Source: Mesoaciditoga sp964503355 (lineage in GTDB: Bacteria > Thermotogota > Thermotogae > Mesoaciditogales > Mesoaciditogaceae). From it: 7,031 nt of DNA. The notes under the pieces were generated by a model, which worked only from the letters and a program-made list of their open reading frames with translations, did not search any database and was not told where the DNA came from. The translations under genes were made by a program, and so were the position numbers. Where the stretch lies: contig CAZCZS010000080.1 of assembly GCA_964503355.1 (NCBI GenBank), forward strand, positions 1-7,031, in the 5' to 3' direction. Shown here in pieces: positions 1-6,304 of this stretch. Position 1 is the first letter of the stretch. The number at the start of each line of letters is the position of its first letter.

Positions 1-1
1 G

Positions 2-1018
2 TCTTTGATAAACGTTCTCATTCCGAACAACGTTTTTCAGAAGAAATGGAAAGCTGTAAAATCTCATTCACAACGTCCAGTTGTCGTGAGCACATGGAAT
101 TCATACGAAGAGGCTGAATTCGTTTCAAAAAAGATCTCTGAGTTCGTGGCAAAAGGAGTGAAAAAAGAACAAATAGCGGTGCTCTACAGGGCGCATTCTC
201 ATTCGTTGGACGTTCAAATGGAGCTCTCCAAAGCCAACATTCCCTTTCGAGTGAAGTCCGGCATAAAATTCACAGAATCCACTCACGTTAAAGACATACT
301 GGCTTTTTTGAGAGTTTTGAGCAATGCGAAAGACGAGCTATCTTGGAGAAGAATTCTTCAACTTTTCACGGGGATAGGAAAAAAAGGAGCGGATAGGATA
401 ATAGCTTTCATCGAAAGCGAGAACGATCCGATTAAGAGTATGGAAGAAATAGGAAAATTCGGAAGAAAATACGAGCAAGTGGGAGAACTTTTCAAAGGTT
501 TGTCTAAAAACATCACTCCCTCTCAAGTGATAGAATACACGTACAACACTTTCTATTCGGATTATTTGGCGATGACCTTTTCGGATTTCAAAGACAGGCA
601 ATCCGATATAGAAAGACTTACGGAAATATCCAAAAGGTACGATTCCATCACGGAATTTTTGTCAGATCTTGCCATTACGGAAGACGTAACGCTGAAAAAT
701 GAAAACGTTGAGAGTTCGAAGGTAACGTTGACGACCGTTCATCAAGCGAAGGGATTGGAATGGGAGGTTGTTTTCATTTTGGCCGTGAATCCTGGTGATT
801 TTCCTTCGTTTATGGGAATCAAAAGCGGTAATTTGGATGAAGAGTGGAGGATATTTTACGTCGCCATAACGCGCGCTAAAAAACATCTGTACATATGTCA
901 TCAAAACGGAGGATCGAGAAGCACGTATGGAGGGTATGGAGGAGGAGTGTGGAAAGAAGAATACGATTTTATCGAAAATATTCCTCCATCTTTGTACGAA
1001 CATTGGGCTGCTGAGTAA
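2..1018 (+). CDS. UvrD/PcrA/Rep-family DNA helicase, C-terminal half (5' end outside the window)
   Basis: Superfamily 1 DNA helicase of the kind that unwinds DNA with ATP in repair and replication restart. The visible part is RecA-like domain 2 with its 2B insertion. Numbering from the TTG at 5, IAVLYRAHSHS (57-67) and the following segment with STHVKDILAFLRVL fit motif IV and the 2A core. GIGKKGADRI (123-132) is a 2B helix-hairpin-helix-like element. TTVHQAKGLEWEVVF (243-257) is motif V, and EEWRIFYVAITRAKK (279-293) is motif VI with the catalytic arginine in TRAK. Walker A, Walker B and the NYRS region are missing because the frame stays open at the left edge. SLINVLIPNN aligns with the segment that normally follows NYRS, so the TTG at 5 is not the real start. 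The tail is short: a glycine-rich run (YGGYGGG, about 309-314) then ENIPPSLYEHW. The next gene begins 11 bases after the stop. UvrD, PcrA and Rep cannot be separated from this half. Confidence 0.93.
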   Translation, partial: SLINVLIPNNVFQKKWKAVKSHSQRPVVVSTWNSYEEAEFVSKKISEFVAKGVKKEQIAVLYRAHSHSLDVQMELSKANIPFRVKSGIKFTESTHVKDILAFLRVLSNAKDELSWRRILQLFTGIGKKGADRIIAFIESENDPIKSMEEIGKFGRKYEQVGELFKGLSKNITPSQVIEYTYNTFYSDYLAMTFSDFKDRQSDIERLTEISKRYDSITEFLSDLAITEDVTLKNENVESSKVTLTTVHQAKGLEWEVVFILAVNPGDFPSFMGIKSGNLDEEWRIFYVAITRAKKHLYICHQNGGSRSTYGGYGGGVWKEEYDFIENIPPSLYEHWAAE

Positions 1019-1027
1019 GGGGGGGAG
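1017..1027 (+). promoter_or_regulatory. Ribosome binding site with a G7 run, deciding the TTG start of the diguanylate cyclase gene
   Basis: AAGGGGGGGAG overlaps the helicase stop codon TAA (1016-1018). Its first part (AAGGGGG) can pair with the anti-SD through G-U wobble and lies about 6 bases before TTG 1030. The in-frame GTG 1042 and ATG 1045 are too far from it. This favours TTG as the start and suggests translational coupling to the helicase gene. The seven consecutive G bases (1019-1025) are unusual in this AT-rich sequence. Confidence 0.6.
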
Positions 1028-1029
1028 TA

Positions 1030-4000
1030 TTGTTAACTGTAGTGATGAAAAACGCAACCAACGCAAGAAACTTGTTAAGATCTCTGCCGGGATGTACTTG
1101 CTTTCCAAAGATAAACGGATTTGAGATAAAGGAAGAAGAGATGCACATAGTTATTTCCGATCTGGATGATCATCCTCAAGAAATGGATGAGGAAGAATTC
1201 ATATACTTGGTAAAATCCGTTTACAACTGTGCAAAGCGTGGAATCTATTTTGGTCCTGTAGGCAAAGATAACGTTAAAATCCAACACGGAAAGCCTGTGA
1301 TAGTACCGAATTTCAACGCGTCTCCAATTGTGATAAGCGGTCGAATAGAAAACCCTTTTTCGTTTTTCACAACCGTTAGAACATTGGCCAATGTGTTCAG
1401 AAAATCAAGTGGATGGCCTTCCAAAATTTACAGGGAGAAGCTGTCGGCGATCTTTCAGCTGATGAAAGAGTTATCTTTACCCGTTCTGAATTCTCCTCTC
1501 TTTTTACCGTCGGTTGGCGTATGGCGTCATGATAAATTCGTTGAAAAATTGAAAAAAGCACAAGGTTCGGTTTTTGTTCCCGTGATCGGGGCAGAAGGAT
1601 TCATCCCTTTGATCTCGAAGATGGGAAAGATTTTTTCTTCGCTCGAAGAAATCAGAAAGGAAGTGTACAAAGAGAAAGCGTGGCGCAACATTTTCTCGAA
1701 TGAAAACGAGCTGCGAGCGGCGGGCATAACCCCACTTGCTTTGTTGTTTGATGTTGATAAAGATACCACTTACATATTCAACAGTGCGAATTCCATTGAA
1801 ATGCACACTTTTTGTAACGAATTAAGGGAATTCCATCCTGATGTAAAAATTGTGGAATTTTTGGAACCATATTTCAAAGTAGATCCAAGGAAAACCCTCA
1901 TTCCACCTCGTATTTCAAAAGAGGAAATAGGATGGTTTTTGAAAACGTTCTTTGGGAGTAAAGCGACTCTGAAGACGGATTTGGATTCCCTTTTCGCGGA
2001 TACAAAAGGTGAGATCTTTTCCATCTCGCACTTGATATTGAAAGGAAAATGGGAATACGTAAACGATGAGTGGCAAGTGTATCCAGCACGCTATGAACGA
2101 CCAAATCCATTTTTTCTGATCAAAGAGGCAAGAAGACTCGCGAGAAATGGTGAAAAACCGAAATTGGGTCTTGAATTGATCGAAACGGCGGAAAATATTT
2201 ATCAAAAAAAATTGGAGCTGTTCGAATCTCTGAAAGCTTTTTTCTTCAAAGTACTCGGAAGATATGAAGAGATGGACTTTCACTTCAAAGAAGCCGAAGA
2301 ATTCGGACGAAGAACGTTTAGAAACGCGTATTATTCGATCGTGTTGGCCATGAATGGAATGAATTTCTCTCTTCTTCAAAATAAAACCACACCTTTGGTT
2401 GAAATCATGAGAAAATACGCCATCATGGTTTCAACCTCTGAAAACGTTGAAAGTTTTTATTCGCATATCATATCACCGCTGGAAAAAATACGATCTATTC
2501 AAGCCAGAAGGATCGAATGCATGGCGCGAAATTACGTGGGAATATTGTTGGAAAGTAGAGAAAAAACAGAGGAAGCGATTGATGAGTTCGAAACGGCGCT
2601 TTCACTAGCACATGAGTACGATTTTAAAGATTTGGAACCGCTTATAGAGGTGAATATAGCAAGCGCTTTGGAAAAGAAAATGCCAATAAGATCGCATGAA
2701 AAAGCGCTTCAAGCTTTGAAAAATTCGATGAACGAAGGATTGGAGAAGATAGTTTCTTTTTCCTATTTGATTCTCGCTTCCAATTCTATAGAAATGGGGG
2801 AATTTGAAAAAGGAAAATTCTTCTTGAAAAACGCTTACAAAGCCTACGCGGAAATGAAGCCTTTCGTCGAAAATTTAAAGATGAGAATGAAGATTGAAGA
2901 TCTCCAGCTTGATGGATTAAAAGAGTTGGAAGATGAAGAAGAGAGAGAATTTCTCGAATTCCTTTACGCGTTGTACGTCGACGATAAGGAAAAGATCTGG
3001 AAAATGCTGAAGAATTCCAACGTATCCAAAATCAAGAAGTTATCCATCTTTACGAATTTCGAAAGTTTTGATGAAAACAAAGTGGAGAGCATGGACTATC
3101 TGTCAGCGTACTTTTTAGCCAGATATCCCGGAAGAAAACACATGCTTTTTTTGAAGAATTTGGGAAAGAACATATACATGAACAACGTGAATATCAGAAA
3201 AATCTTTTACGAAGAGCAACTTTCAAACGCCTACAGACTCAACGGCTTTGAGAAGTCTGCCAATTATCATTTGCATCTTGCCGTTTCCATATGCCGCCAA
3301 ATGGGACTAAAAAAGAGGGCTTCATATCTTTCAAATAAGATACGAAGTCGTTCTTTTATGAAAACTTCATATGATCTTTTCTCATTCTATATGGCTTTTA
3401 GGTATTTCAGCACCACTTACGAAATAGTGAGATCTTTAACGATAAACGTTTCGAAATTGTTGAAAAACGATGTTACGTGTTGGTTTAGTGGCGTGGAAGA
3501 ATATGTTCTTCATGCCACACCAGATGGGATAATATGGAATACCAACGAAAAACCAGATTCGGATTTTGCGTGGGCATTTGGCAAAGATCTCTTCGTTTAT
3601 CAATATCAAATGGAAAATGGCGTTTTTTACATAGGCTTTCAAACCAAGAATGTTGTGATGGATGAAGCGTTGTTAATGTTAGATCACCTCGTTCCCTTCT
3701 ACGCCATGCATGTTGAAAGAAGTATTGCGACAAAGGTGTCAAATATAGACTCTCTTACTCGGTTGTATTCAAGAAGGTACATAATGAACAGATTGGCGGA
3801 GGAGGTGGAAAGATCTAAAAGATATGGAGAATCTTTAAGCGTAGCCATGTTGGATATCGATAATTTCAAAAGGATAAACGATAGAAACGGCCATGACGTT
3901 GGAGACGAAGCTCTGAGAAGAGTGGCAGAACTGGTCATGGACAACGTGAGAAGTATAGATGTGGTTGGAAGATATGGAGGAGAAGAATTCTTAATAATTT

Positions 4001-4233
4001 TTCCTCACACTCCTTTGGATCATGCTGTAAAAAGCTGTGAAAGAATTCGAAAGAAAATAGAGAAGGCAAGGATAATTCCTTCCAACTTAACGGTTTCTAT
4101 AGGTGTAACGCAATTAACTGAAGATGAAGATGTTGACAGCGTAGTCAAAAAAGCTGATATAGCTTTGTATTGGGCAAAATCTTACGGTAAAAATTGTGTG
4201 GTTCCCTATTTCGAAAAAAAGGTGGAGGCGTGA
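1030..4233 (+). CDS. Large multidomain diguanylate cyclase: degenerate kinase/ATPase-like N-terminus, TPR-like helices, GAF-like domain, GGDEF
   Basis: Predicted to make cyclic di-GMP from two GTP. The C-terminal GGDEF domain (about 905-1062) looks complete: DSLTRLYSRR (907-916), the metal-binding strand AMLDIDNFKRIND (939-951), GHDVGD (954-959), signature GGEEF (983-987), VSIGVT (1022-1027) and ADIALYWAKSYGKN (1042-1055). The product-inhibition I-site RSID (974-977) stands exactly five residues before GGEEF. Before it, about 785-900 resembles a GAF sensor fold, and about 380-770 is helical with TPR-like units such as NYVGILLESREKTEEAIDEF (501-520). Residues 1-125 resemble a protein-kinase lobe without catalytic residues. 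Residues 155-350 resemble a STAND/AAA ATPase with a broken P-loop. These two N-terminal assignments are inference; the GGDEF call is firm. No membrane segment or signal peptide is seen, so the protein is probably cytoplasmic. ATG 1045 is the alternative start. The gene is tightly packed between the helicase gene and upp. Confidence 0.9.
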   Translation: MLTVVMKNATNARNLLRSLPGCTCFPKINGFEIKEEEMHIVISDLDDHPQEMDEEEFIYLVKSVYNCAKRGIYFGPVGKDNVKIQHGKPVIVPNFNASPIVISGRIENPFSFFTTVRTLANVFRKSSGWPSKIYREKLSAIFQLMKELSLPVLNSPLFLPSVGVWRHDKFVEKLKKAQGSVFVPVIGAEGFIPLISKMGKIFSSLEEIRKEVYKEKAWRNIFSNENELRAAGITPLALLFDVDKDTTYIFNSANSIEMHTFCNELREFHPDVKIVEFLEPYFKVDPRKTLIPPRISKEEIGWFLKTFFGSKATLKTDLDSLFADTKGEIFSISHLILKGKWEYVNDEWQVYPARYERPNPFFLIKEARRLARNGEKPKLGLELIETAENIYQKKLELFESLKAFFFKVLGRYEEMDFHFKEAEEFGRRTFRNAYYSIVLAMNGMNFSLLQNKTTPLVEIMRKYAIMVSTSENVESFYSHIISPLEKIRSIQARRIECMARNYVGILLESREKTEEAIDEFETALSLAHEYDFKDLEPLIEVNIASALEKKMPIRSHEKALQALKNSMNEGLEKIVSFSYLILASNSIEMGEFEKGKFFLKNAYKAYAEMKPFVENLKMRMKIEDLQLDGLKELEDEEEREFLEFLYALYVDDKEKIWKMLKNSNVSKIKKLSIFTNFESFDENKVESMDYLSAYFLARYPGRKHMLFLKNLGKNIYMNNVNIRKIFYEEQLSNAYRLNGFEKSANYHLHLAVSICRQMGLKKRASYLSNKIRSRSFMKTSYDLFSFYMAFRYFSTTYEIVRSLTINVSKLLKNDVTCWFSGVEEYVLHATPDGIIWNTNEKPDSDFAWAFGKDLFVYQYQMENGVFYIGFQTKNVVMDEALLMLDHLVPFYAMHVERSIATKVSNIDSLTRLYSRRYIMNRLAEEVERSKRYGESLSVAMLDIDNFKRINDRNGHDVGDEALRRVAELVMDNVRSIDVVGRYGGEEFLIIFPHTPLDHAVKSCERIRKKIEKARIIPSNLTVSIGVTQLTEDEDVDSVVKKADIALYWAKSYGKNCVVPYFEKKVEA
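4221..4228 (+). promoter_or_regulatory. Ribosome binding site of upp, inside the end of the upstream gene
   Basis: GGTGGAGG lies in the last codons of the diguanylate cyclase gene, 8 bases before ATG 4237. The upstream stop codon (4231-4233) falls between the SD and the start, an arrangement that favours translational coupling. Confidence 0.75.
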
Positions 4234-4236
4234 ATT

Positions 4237-4863
4237 ATGAGTCATTTCGTAATAGATCATCCCTTGGTTTTACATAAACTCACGATATTAAGGGATAAAT
4301 CAACTGGTCCAAAAGAGTTCAGAGAATTGGTAAAAGAAATAACGATGCTCATGACTTACGAGGCGACAAGGCACATTGCGTTACGAGAAAAAATCATAGA
4401 AACACCTCTTGAAAGATGTGTCGGCTATGAGATAAACGACAAAAACATCGTCGTAGTTCCCATACTCAGAGCCGGATTGGGAATGATGGACGGCTTTCTT
4501 CAACTTCTTCCAAACGCTTCAGTGGGTTATGTTGGTTTGTATAGGGATGAGGAAACCAAAACCCCCGTAGAATATTACATGAAATTTCCAAAGATGTTTG
4601 ATGATACCGAAGTGTTTATCCTTGATCCGATGTTGGCAACTGGAAATTCAGCCGCTAAAGCCGTTGAATTGGTTAAAAATAACGGTGGAAAACATATCAC
4701 CATGTTATCGGTTCTTGCCGCACCGCAAGGCGTAGAAGTGCTTGAAAAAGCTCATCCTGATTTGAGGATATACACCTCGTTCATAGACAGAGAACTGGAT
4801 GAAAATGCGTACATTTTGCCAGGATTGGGTGATGCTGGAGATAGACTTTACAGAACGAAATAA
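4237..4863 (+). CDS. upp: Uracil phosphoribosyltransferase (Upp)
   Basis: Pyrimidine salvage enzyme of the cytoplasm: uracil + PRPP gives UMP + pyrophosphate. The 208-residue length is typical of bacterial Upp. Diagnostic segments are all present: the N-terminal HPLVLHKLTILRDKSTGPKEF (8-28), YEATRHI (41-47), VPILRAGLGM (74-83), the PRPP-binding loop ILDPMLATGNSAA (128-140), and the C-terminal uracil-binding stretch YILPGLGDAGDRLYRT (192-207). No key residue appears changed. It begins 3 bases after the diguanylate cyclase stop, so it is very likely cotranscribed with the two genes before it, although no functional link is obvious. It is followed directly by a new promoter rather than by a terminator. 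Confidence 0.98.
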   Translation: MSHFVIDHPLVLHKLTILRDKSTGPKEFRELVKEITMLMTYEATRHIALREKIIETPLERCVGYEINDKNIVVVPILRAGLGMMDGFLQLLPNASVGYVGLYRDEETKTPVEYYMKFPKMFDDTEVFILDPMLATGNSAAKAVELVKNNGGKHITMLSVLAAPQGVEVLEKAHPDLRIYTSFIDRELDENAYILPGLGDAGDRLYRTK

Positions 4864-4872
4864 TGGTATAAT
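4864..4872 (+). promoter_or_regulatory. Extended -10 promoter (TGGTATAAT) for the sugar transporter genes
   Basis: TGGTATAAT is a perfect TGn-TATAAT extended -10 element that starts one base after the upp stop. The -35 region is weak: TAGACT (4842-4847, 4 of 6 matches to TTGACA) would need a long 19-base spacer, and GACTTT (4844-4849) a 17-base spacer. An extended -10 can work without a good -35. Transcription would begin near 4878-4880, giving a leader of roughly 20 bases before GTG 4899. It implies that the permease genes form a unit separate from upp. Confidence 0.65.
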
Positions 4873-4893
4873 CTCCTACTTATGGAGGTGATA
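4867..4893 (+). promoter_or_regulatory. Hairpin able to mask the Shine-Dalgarno of the MalF-type permease gene
   Basis: Bases 4871-4876 (ATCTCC) can pair with 4884-4889 (GGAGGT), including one T-G wobble. After one mismatch, 4867-4869 pairs with 4891-4893. The loop is TACTTAT (4877-4883). The right arm is the SD itself. No T-run follows, so it is not an intrinsic terminator. The left arm overlaps the -10 box, so RNA started at the local promoter would lack it. The pairing is read from the sequence; a regulatory role is inference. Confidence 0.4.
4884..4892 (+). promoter_or_regulatory. Strong ribosome binding site deciding the GTG start at 4899
   Basis: GGAGGTGAT is a near-perfect complement of the 16S rRNA 3' end and sits 6 bases before GTG 4899. 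This supports that start over the out-of-frame TTG at 4894. Confidence 0.85.
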
Positions 4894-4898
4894 TTGTC

Positions 4899-6203
4899 GT
4901 GAAGCGATACAGCAGAAGACAATTACGAGAGAACATGGCCGGCTATTTTTTCGTTCTACCTGCGTTGATCGTCATGTCCATATTTGTCTTTTGGCCAGTA
5001 GGATATTCGTTTTACCTATCTTTTTTCAATTGGAATTACGCTCATCTTAGGAGTCCTCAATTCATAGGATTTGGCAATTACATTCAGCTATTTCAGTTGG
5101 ATTCCCCTCCGCCTTATTCTTTTCTTAAAGCTTTGAGCTACACCATCGTTTACGTGAGCGTAACCATCATGCTAACCTACGCCGTTTTTCTTATCGCTCA
5201 ACTGATAAAAGAAAAGAAAGAGAAGCTCTTTTCAACTCTATACGTCCTTGGTGTGAGTGCGGTAAGTCTTTTATTTCTGAAAATGACGATAGCACATTTA
5301 AGCCAGAATTTTTATCTTTCATTGATTTTTTTGGTGGCGGCGATCGTTTTGTTTTTCTTGAAATCCAGTTCTTTCGTCACGGTTATGAAGGAACACGGCT
5401 TTTTGACATTTCTCGTACTCATATTTTCTTACGTCTTCTTAAGATACGTTTTCCCCAGTGAATACGGGGTGTATCAATGGTTGAATATAGTTAAGGATAA
5501 TGGTGATTTCATAAAGGCTTTATGGAACACCGCTTATTACGTTGTCTTGTACGTTCCCATAAACATATTCTTGTCTTTGTTAGTCGCACTACTGTTGAAC
5601 AGATTGAAATTATTCAAGGCTATCTTGCGAACTTCATATTTCATGCCTTTTGTCACATCCATAGTTGCCATAAGTTTGGTTTGGCAATGGATATACAACG
5701 ATCAATTTGGGCTCTTAAACTACATGTTGAGCCTTGTTGGTTTACCGGGCCAAGCATGGTTGAAAAATGAAGTGTGGACTATTCCAACCATAGCCGTGAT
5801 GTCCATATGGAAGACCATTGGATACAACGCGATAATATTCTTAGCCGGTTTGCAATCCATAGACAAGTTCTATTACGAAGCGGCCGATATAGATGGAGCG
5901 ACGACGAGCCAAAAATTCTTTTACATAACTTGGCCTTTGCTTTCACCAATGACGTTCTTTGTCCTTATAGTTTCGGTGATAGGCGCTTTCAAAGTTTTCA
6001 CAGAGGTGTACGTTTTGTATCAAGGTGTGCCGGGACCTTATAACAACAGTGGATTGACGATAGTTTACTACATATTTAACGAATTTTACGGTGATCAGCA
6101 GATGGGACTGGCTTCAGCGGCGGCTTACGTGCTATTCGGGATAATCTTGGTGTTCACTCTTATTCAATTCAAGGCCAGTAGGAAAAGAGTGGAGTACACG
6201 TAA
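4899..6203 (+). CDS. ABC sugar transporter permease, MalF type, with an extra membrane insert
   Basis: Inner-membrane subunit of a carbohydrate importer, expected to pair with the MalG-type protein that follows. The N-terminus has the family pattern: cytoplasmic KRYSRRQLREN, then a first helix with FVLPALIVMSIFVFWPVGYS (about 18-37), SFFNW and FIGFGNYIQLF (55-65). The C-terminal core has FIKALWNTAYYVV (204-216), ALLLNR (230-235), SYFMPFVTS (246-254), VWQW (261-264) and a textbook EAA loop (327-350: EAADIDGA, then F340, I343, P346, P350) that docks on the ATPase subunit. At 434 residues it is about 130-140 longer than the usual 290-300. The excess lies at about 70-203, is mostly hydrophobic with perhaps three or four added helices, and starts with a segment resembling the core's own second helix. 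The substrate cannot be told from the sequence; no binding protein or ATPase gene is in the window. Confidence 0.93.
   Translation: MKRYSRRQLRENMAGYFFVLPALIVMSIFVFWPVGYSFYLSFFNWNYAHLRSPQFIGFGNYIQLFQLDSPPPYSFLKALSYTIVYVSVTIMLTYAVFLIAQLIKEKKEKLFSTLYVLGVSAVSLLFLKMTIAHLSQNFYLSLIFLVAAIVLFFLKSSSFVTVMKEHGFLTFLVLIFSYVFLRYVFPSEYGVYQWLNIVKDNGDFIKALWNTAYYVVLYVPINIFLSLLVALLLNRLKLFKAILRTSYFMPFVTSIVAISLVWQWIYNDQFGLLNYMLSLVGLPGQAWLKNEVWTIPTIAVMSIWKTIGYNAIIFLAGLQSIDKFYYEAADIDGATTSQKFFYITWPLLSPMTFFVLIVSVIGAFKVFTEVYVLYQGVPGPYNNSGLTIVYYIFNEFYGDQQMGLASAAAYVLFGIILVFTLIQFKASRKRVEYT
5121..5207 (+). repeat. Diverged internal repeat, copy 1, in the MalF-type permease
   Basis: Encodes residues 75-103, beginning FLKALSYTIVYV. 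It resembles residues 204-232, beginning FIKALWNTAYYV, at an offset of 129 residues. In an ungapped reading, 9 of 29 residues match, 7 of them in the first 12. The DNA also agrees partly over this start. This suggests an old partial duplication of the family's second transmembrane segment, although membrane helices can look alike by composition. Confidence 0.4.
5508..5594 (+). repeat. Diverged internal repeat, copy 2 (the canonical permease-core copy)
   Basis: Encodes residues 204-232, beginning FIKALWNT and continuing into the ALLLN segment at the normal family position after the first periplasmic loop. This copy is therefore taken as the original, and the one at 5121 as the duplicate. Confidence 0.4.
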
Positions 6204-6205
6204 TC

Positions 6206-6219
6206 TTAAAGAGCTTTAA
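6206..6219 (+). promoter_or_regulatory. Short palindrome between the permease genes
   Basis: TTAAAG-AG-CTTTAA is a 6-bp inverted repeat with a 2-base centre, two bases after the upstream stop codon. The centre is too small for a full RNA hairpin, so a protein-binding site is possible. It is AT-rich and could be chance. Confidence 0.2.
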
Positions 6220-6241
6220 AATTCGAAAAGGTTGATGTAGG

Positions 6242-6249
6242 AAAGGAGG
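6242..6249 (+). promoter_or_regulatory. Perfect but distant Shine-Dalgarno of the MalG-type permease gene
   Basis: AAAGGAGG is the best SD in the window, yet 55 bases separate it from ATG 6305. No nearby start codon opens a convincing gene. In the MalG frame a TGA at 6281 rules out any earlier start, and no SD lies directly before ATG 6305 or ATG 6311. The adjacent hairpin probably explains the distance. Confidence 0.6.
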
Positions 6250-6254
6250 AAAGA

Positions 6255-6295
6255 GCGCGTTTCTTTCAACTCAAAATTGTTGAAATCTTTCGCGC
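6255..6295 (+). promoter_or_regulatory. Long hairpin between the Shine-Dalgarno and the start codon of the MalG-type gene
   Basis: The outer stem pairs GCGCG (6255-6259) with CGCGC (6291-6295). The inner stem pairs TTTCAAC (6264-6270) with GTTGAAA (6279-6285). The loop is TCAAAATT (6271-6278), with a pyrimidine-rich internal loop of 4 by 5 bases between the stems. No T-run follows, so it is not an intrinsic terminator. Folding would shorten the SD-to-ATG path from 55 to about 14 bases. A competing fold is GAAAGA (6249-6254) with TCTTTC (6262-6267). The base pairing is seen in the sequence; the role is inferred. Confidence 0.55.
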
Positions 6296-6304
6296 CCACA
6301 TATC

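Noticed and set aside
5..7. TTG 5 as the true start of the helicase gene, making a stand-alone C-terminal protein
   Set aside because: The frame is open to the window edge, there is no SD in view, and the first residues align with the middle of UvrD-family proteins, so the gene simply continues upstream.
1019..1029. Separate promoter or c-di-GMP riboswitch before the diguanylate cyclase gene
   Set aside because: Only 11 bases separate the genes, and no -10/-35 pair or structured leader fits there.
662..1108. A 148-codon frame on the - strand
   Set aside because: It lies opposite helicase motifs V and VI, which are strongly conserved in the + frame, and has no SD or recognisable domain. The other - strand frames (for example 1915-2379) were rejected for the same reason.
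4867..4893. Intrinsic terminator for upp
   Set aside because: The stem is short and AT-containing, and GATATTGTCG follows instead of a T-run. The stem overlaps the -10 box and SD of the next gene.
5522..6043. Two overlapping + strand frames (5522-5770 and 5774-6043) inside the MalF-type gene
   Set aside because: They are shadows of the permease core including the EAA loop, and their products lack any domain features.
6255..6300. Intrinsic terminator or attenuator between the permease genes
   Set aside because: The hairpin is good but is followed by CCACATATC with no T-run, and it lies right before the next start codon.
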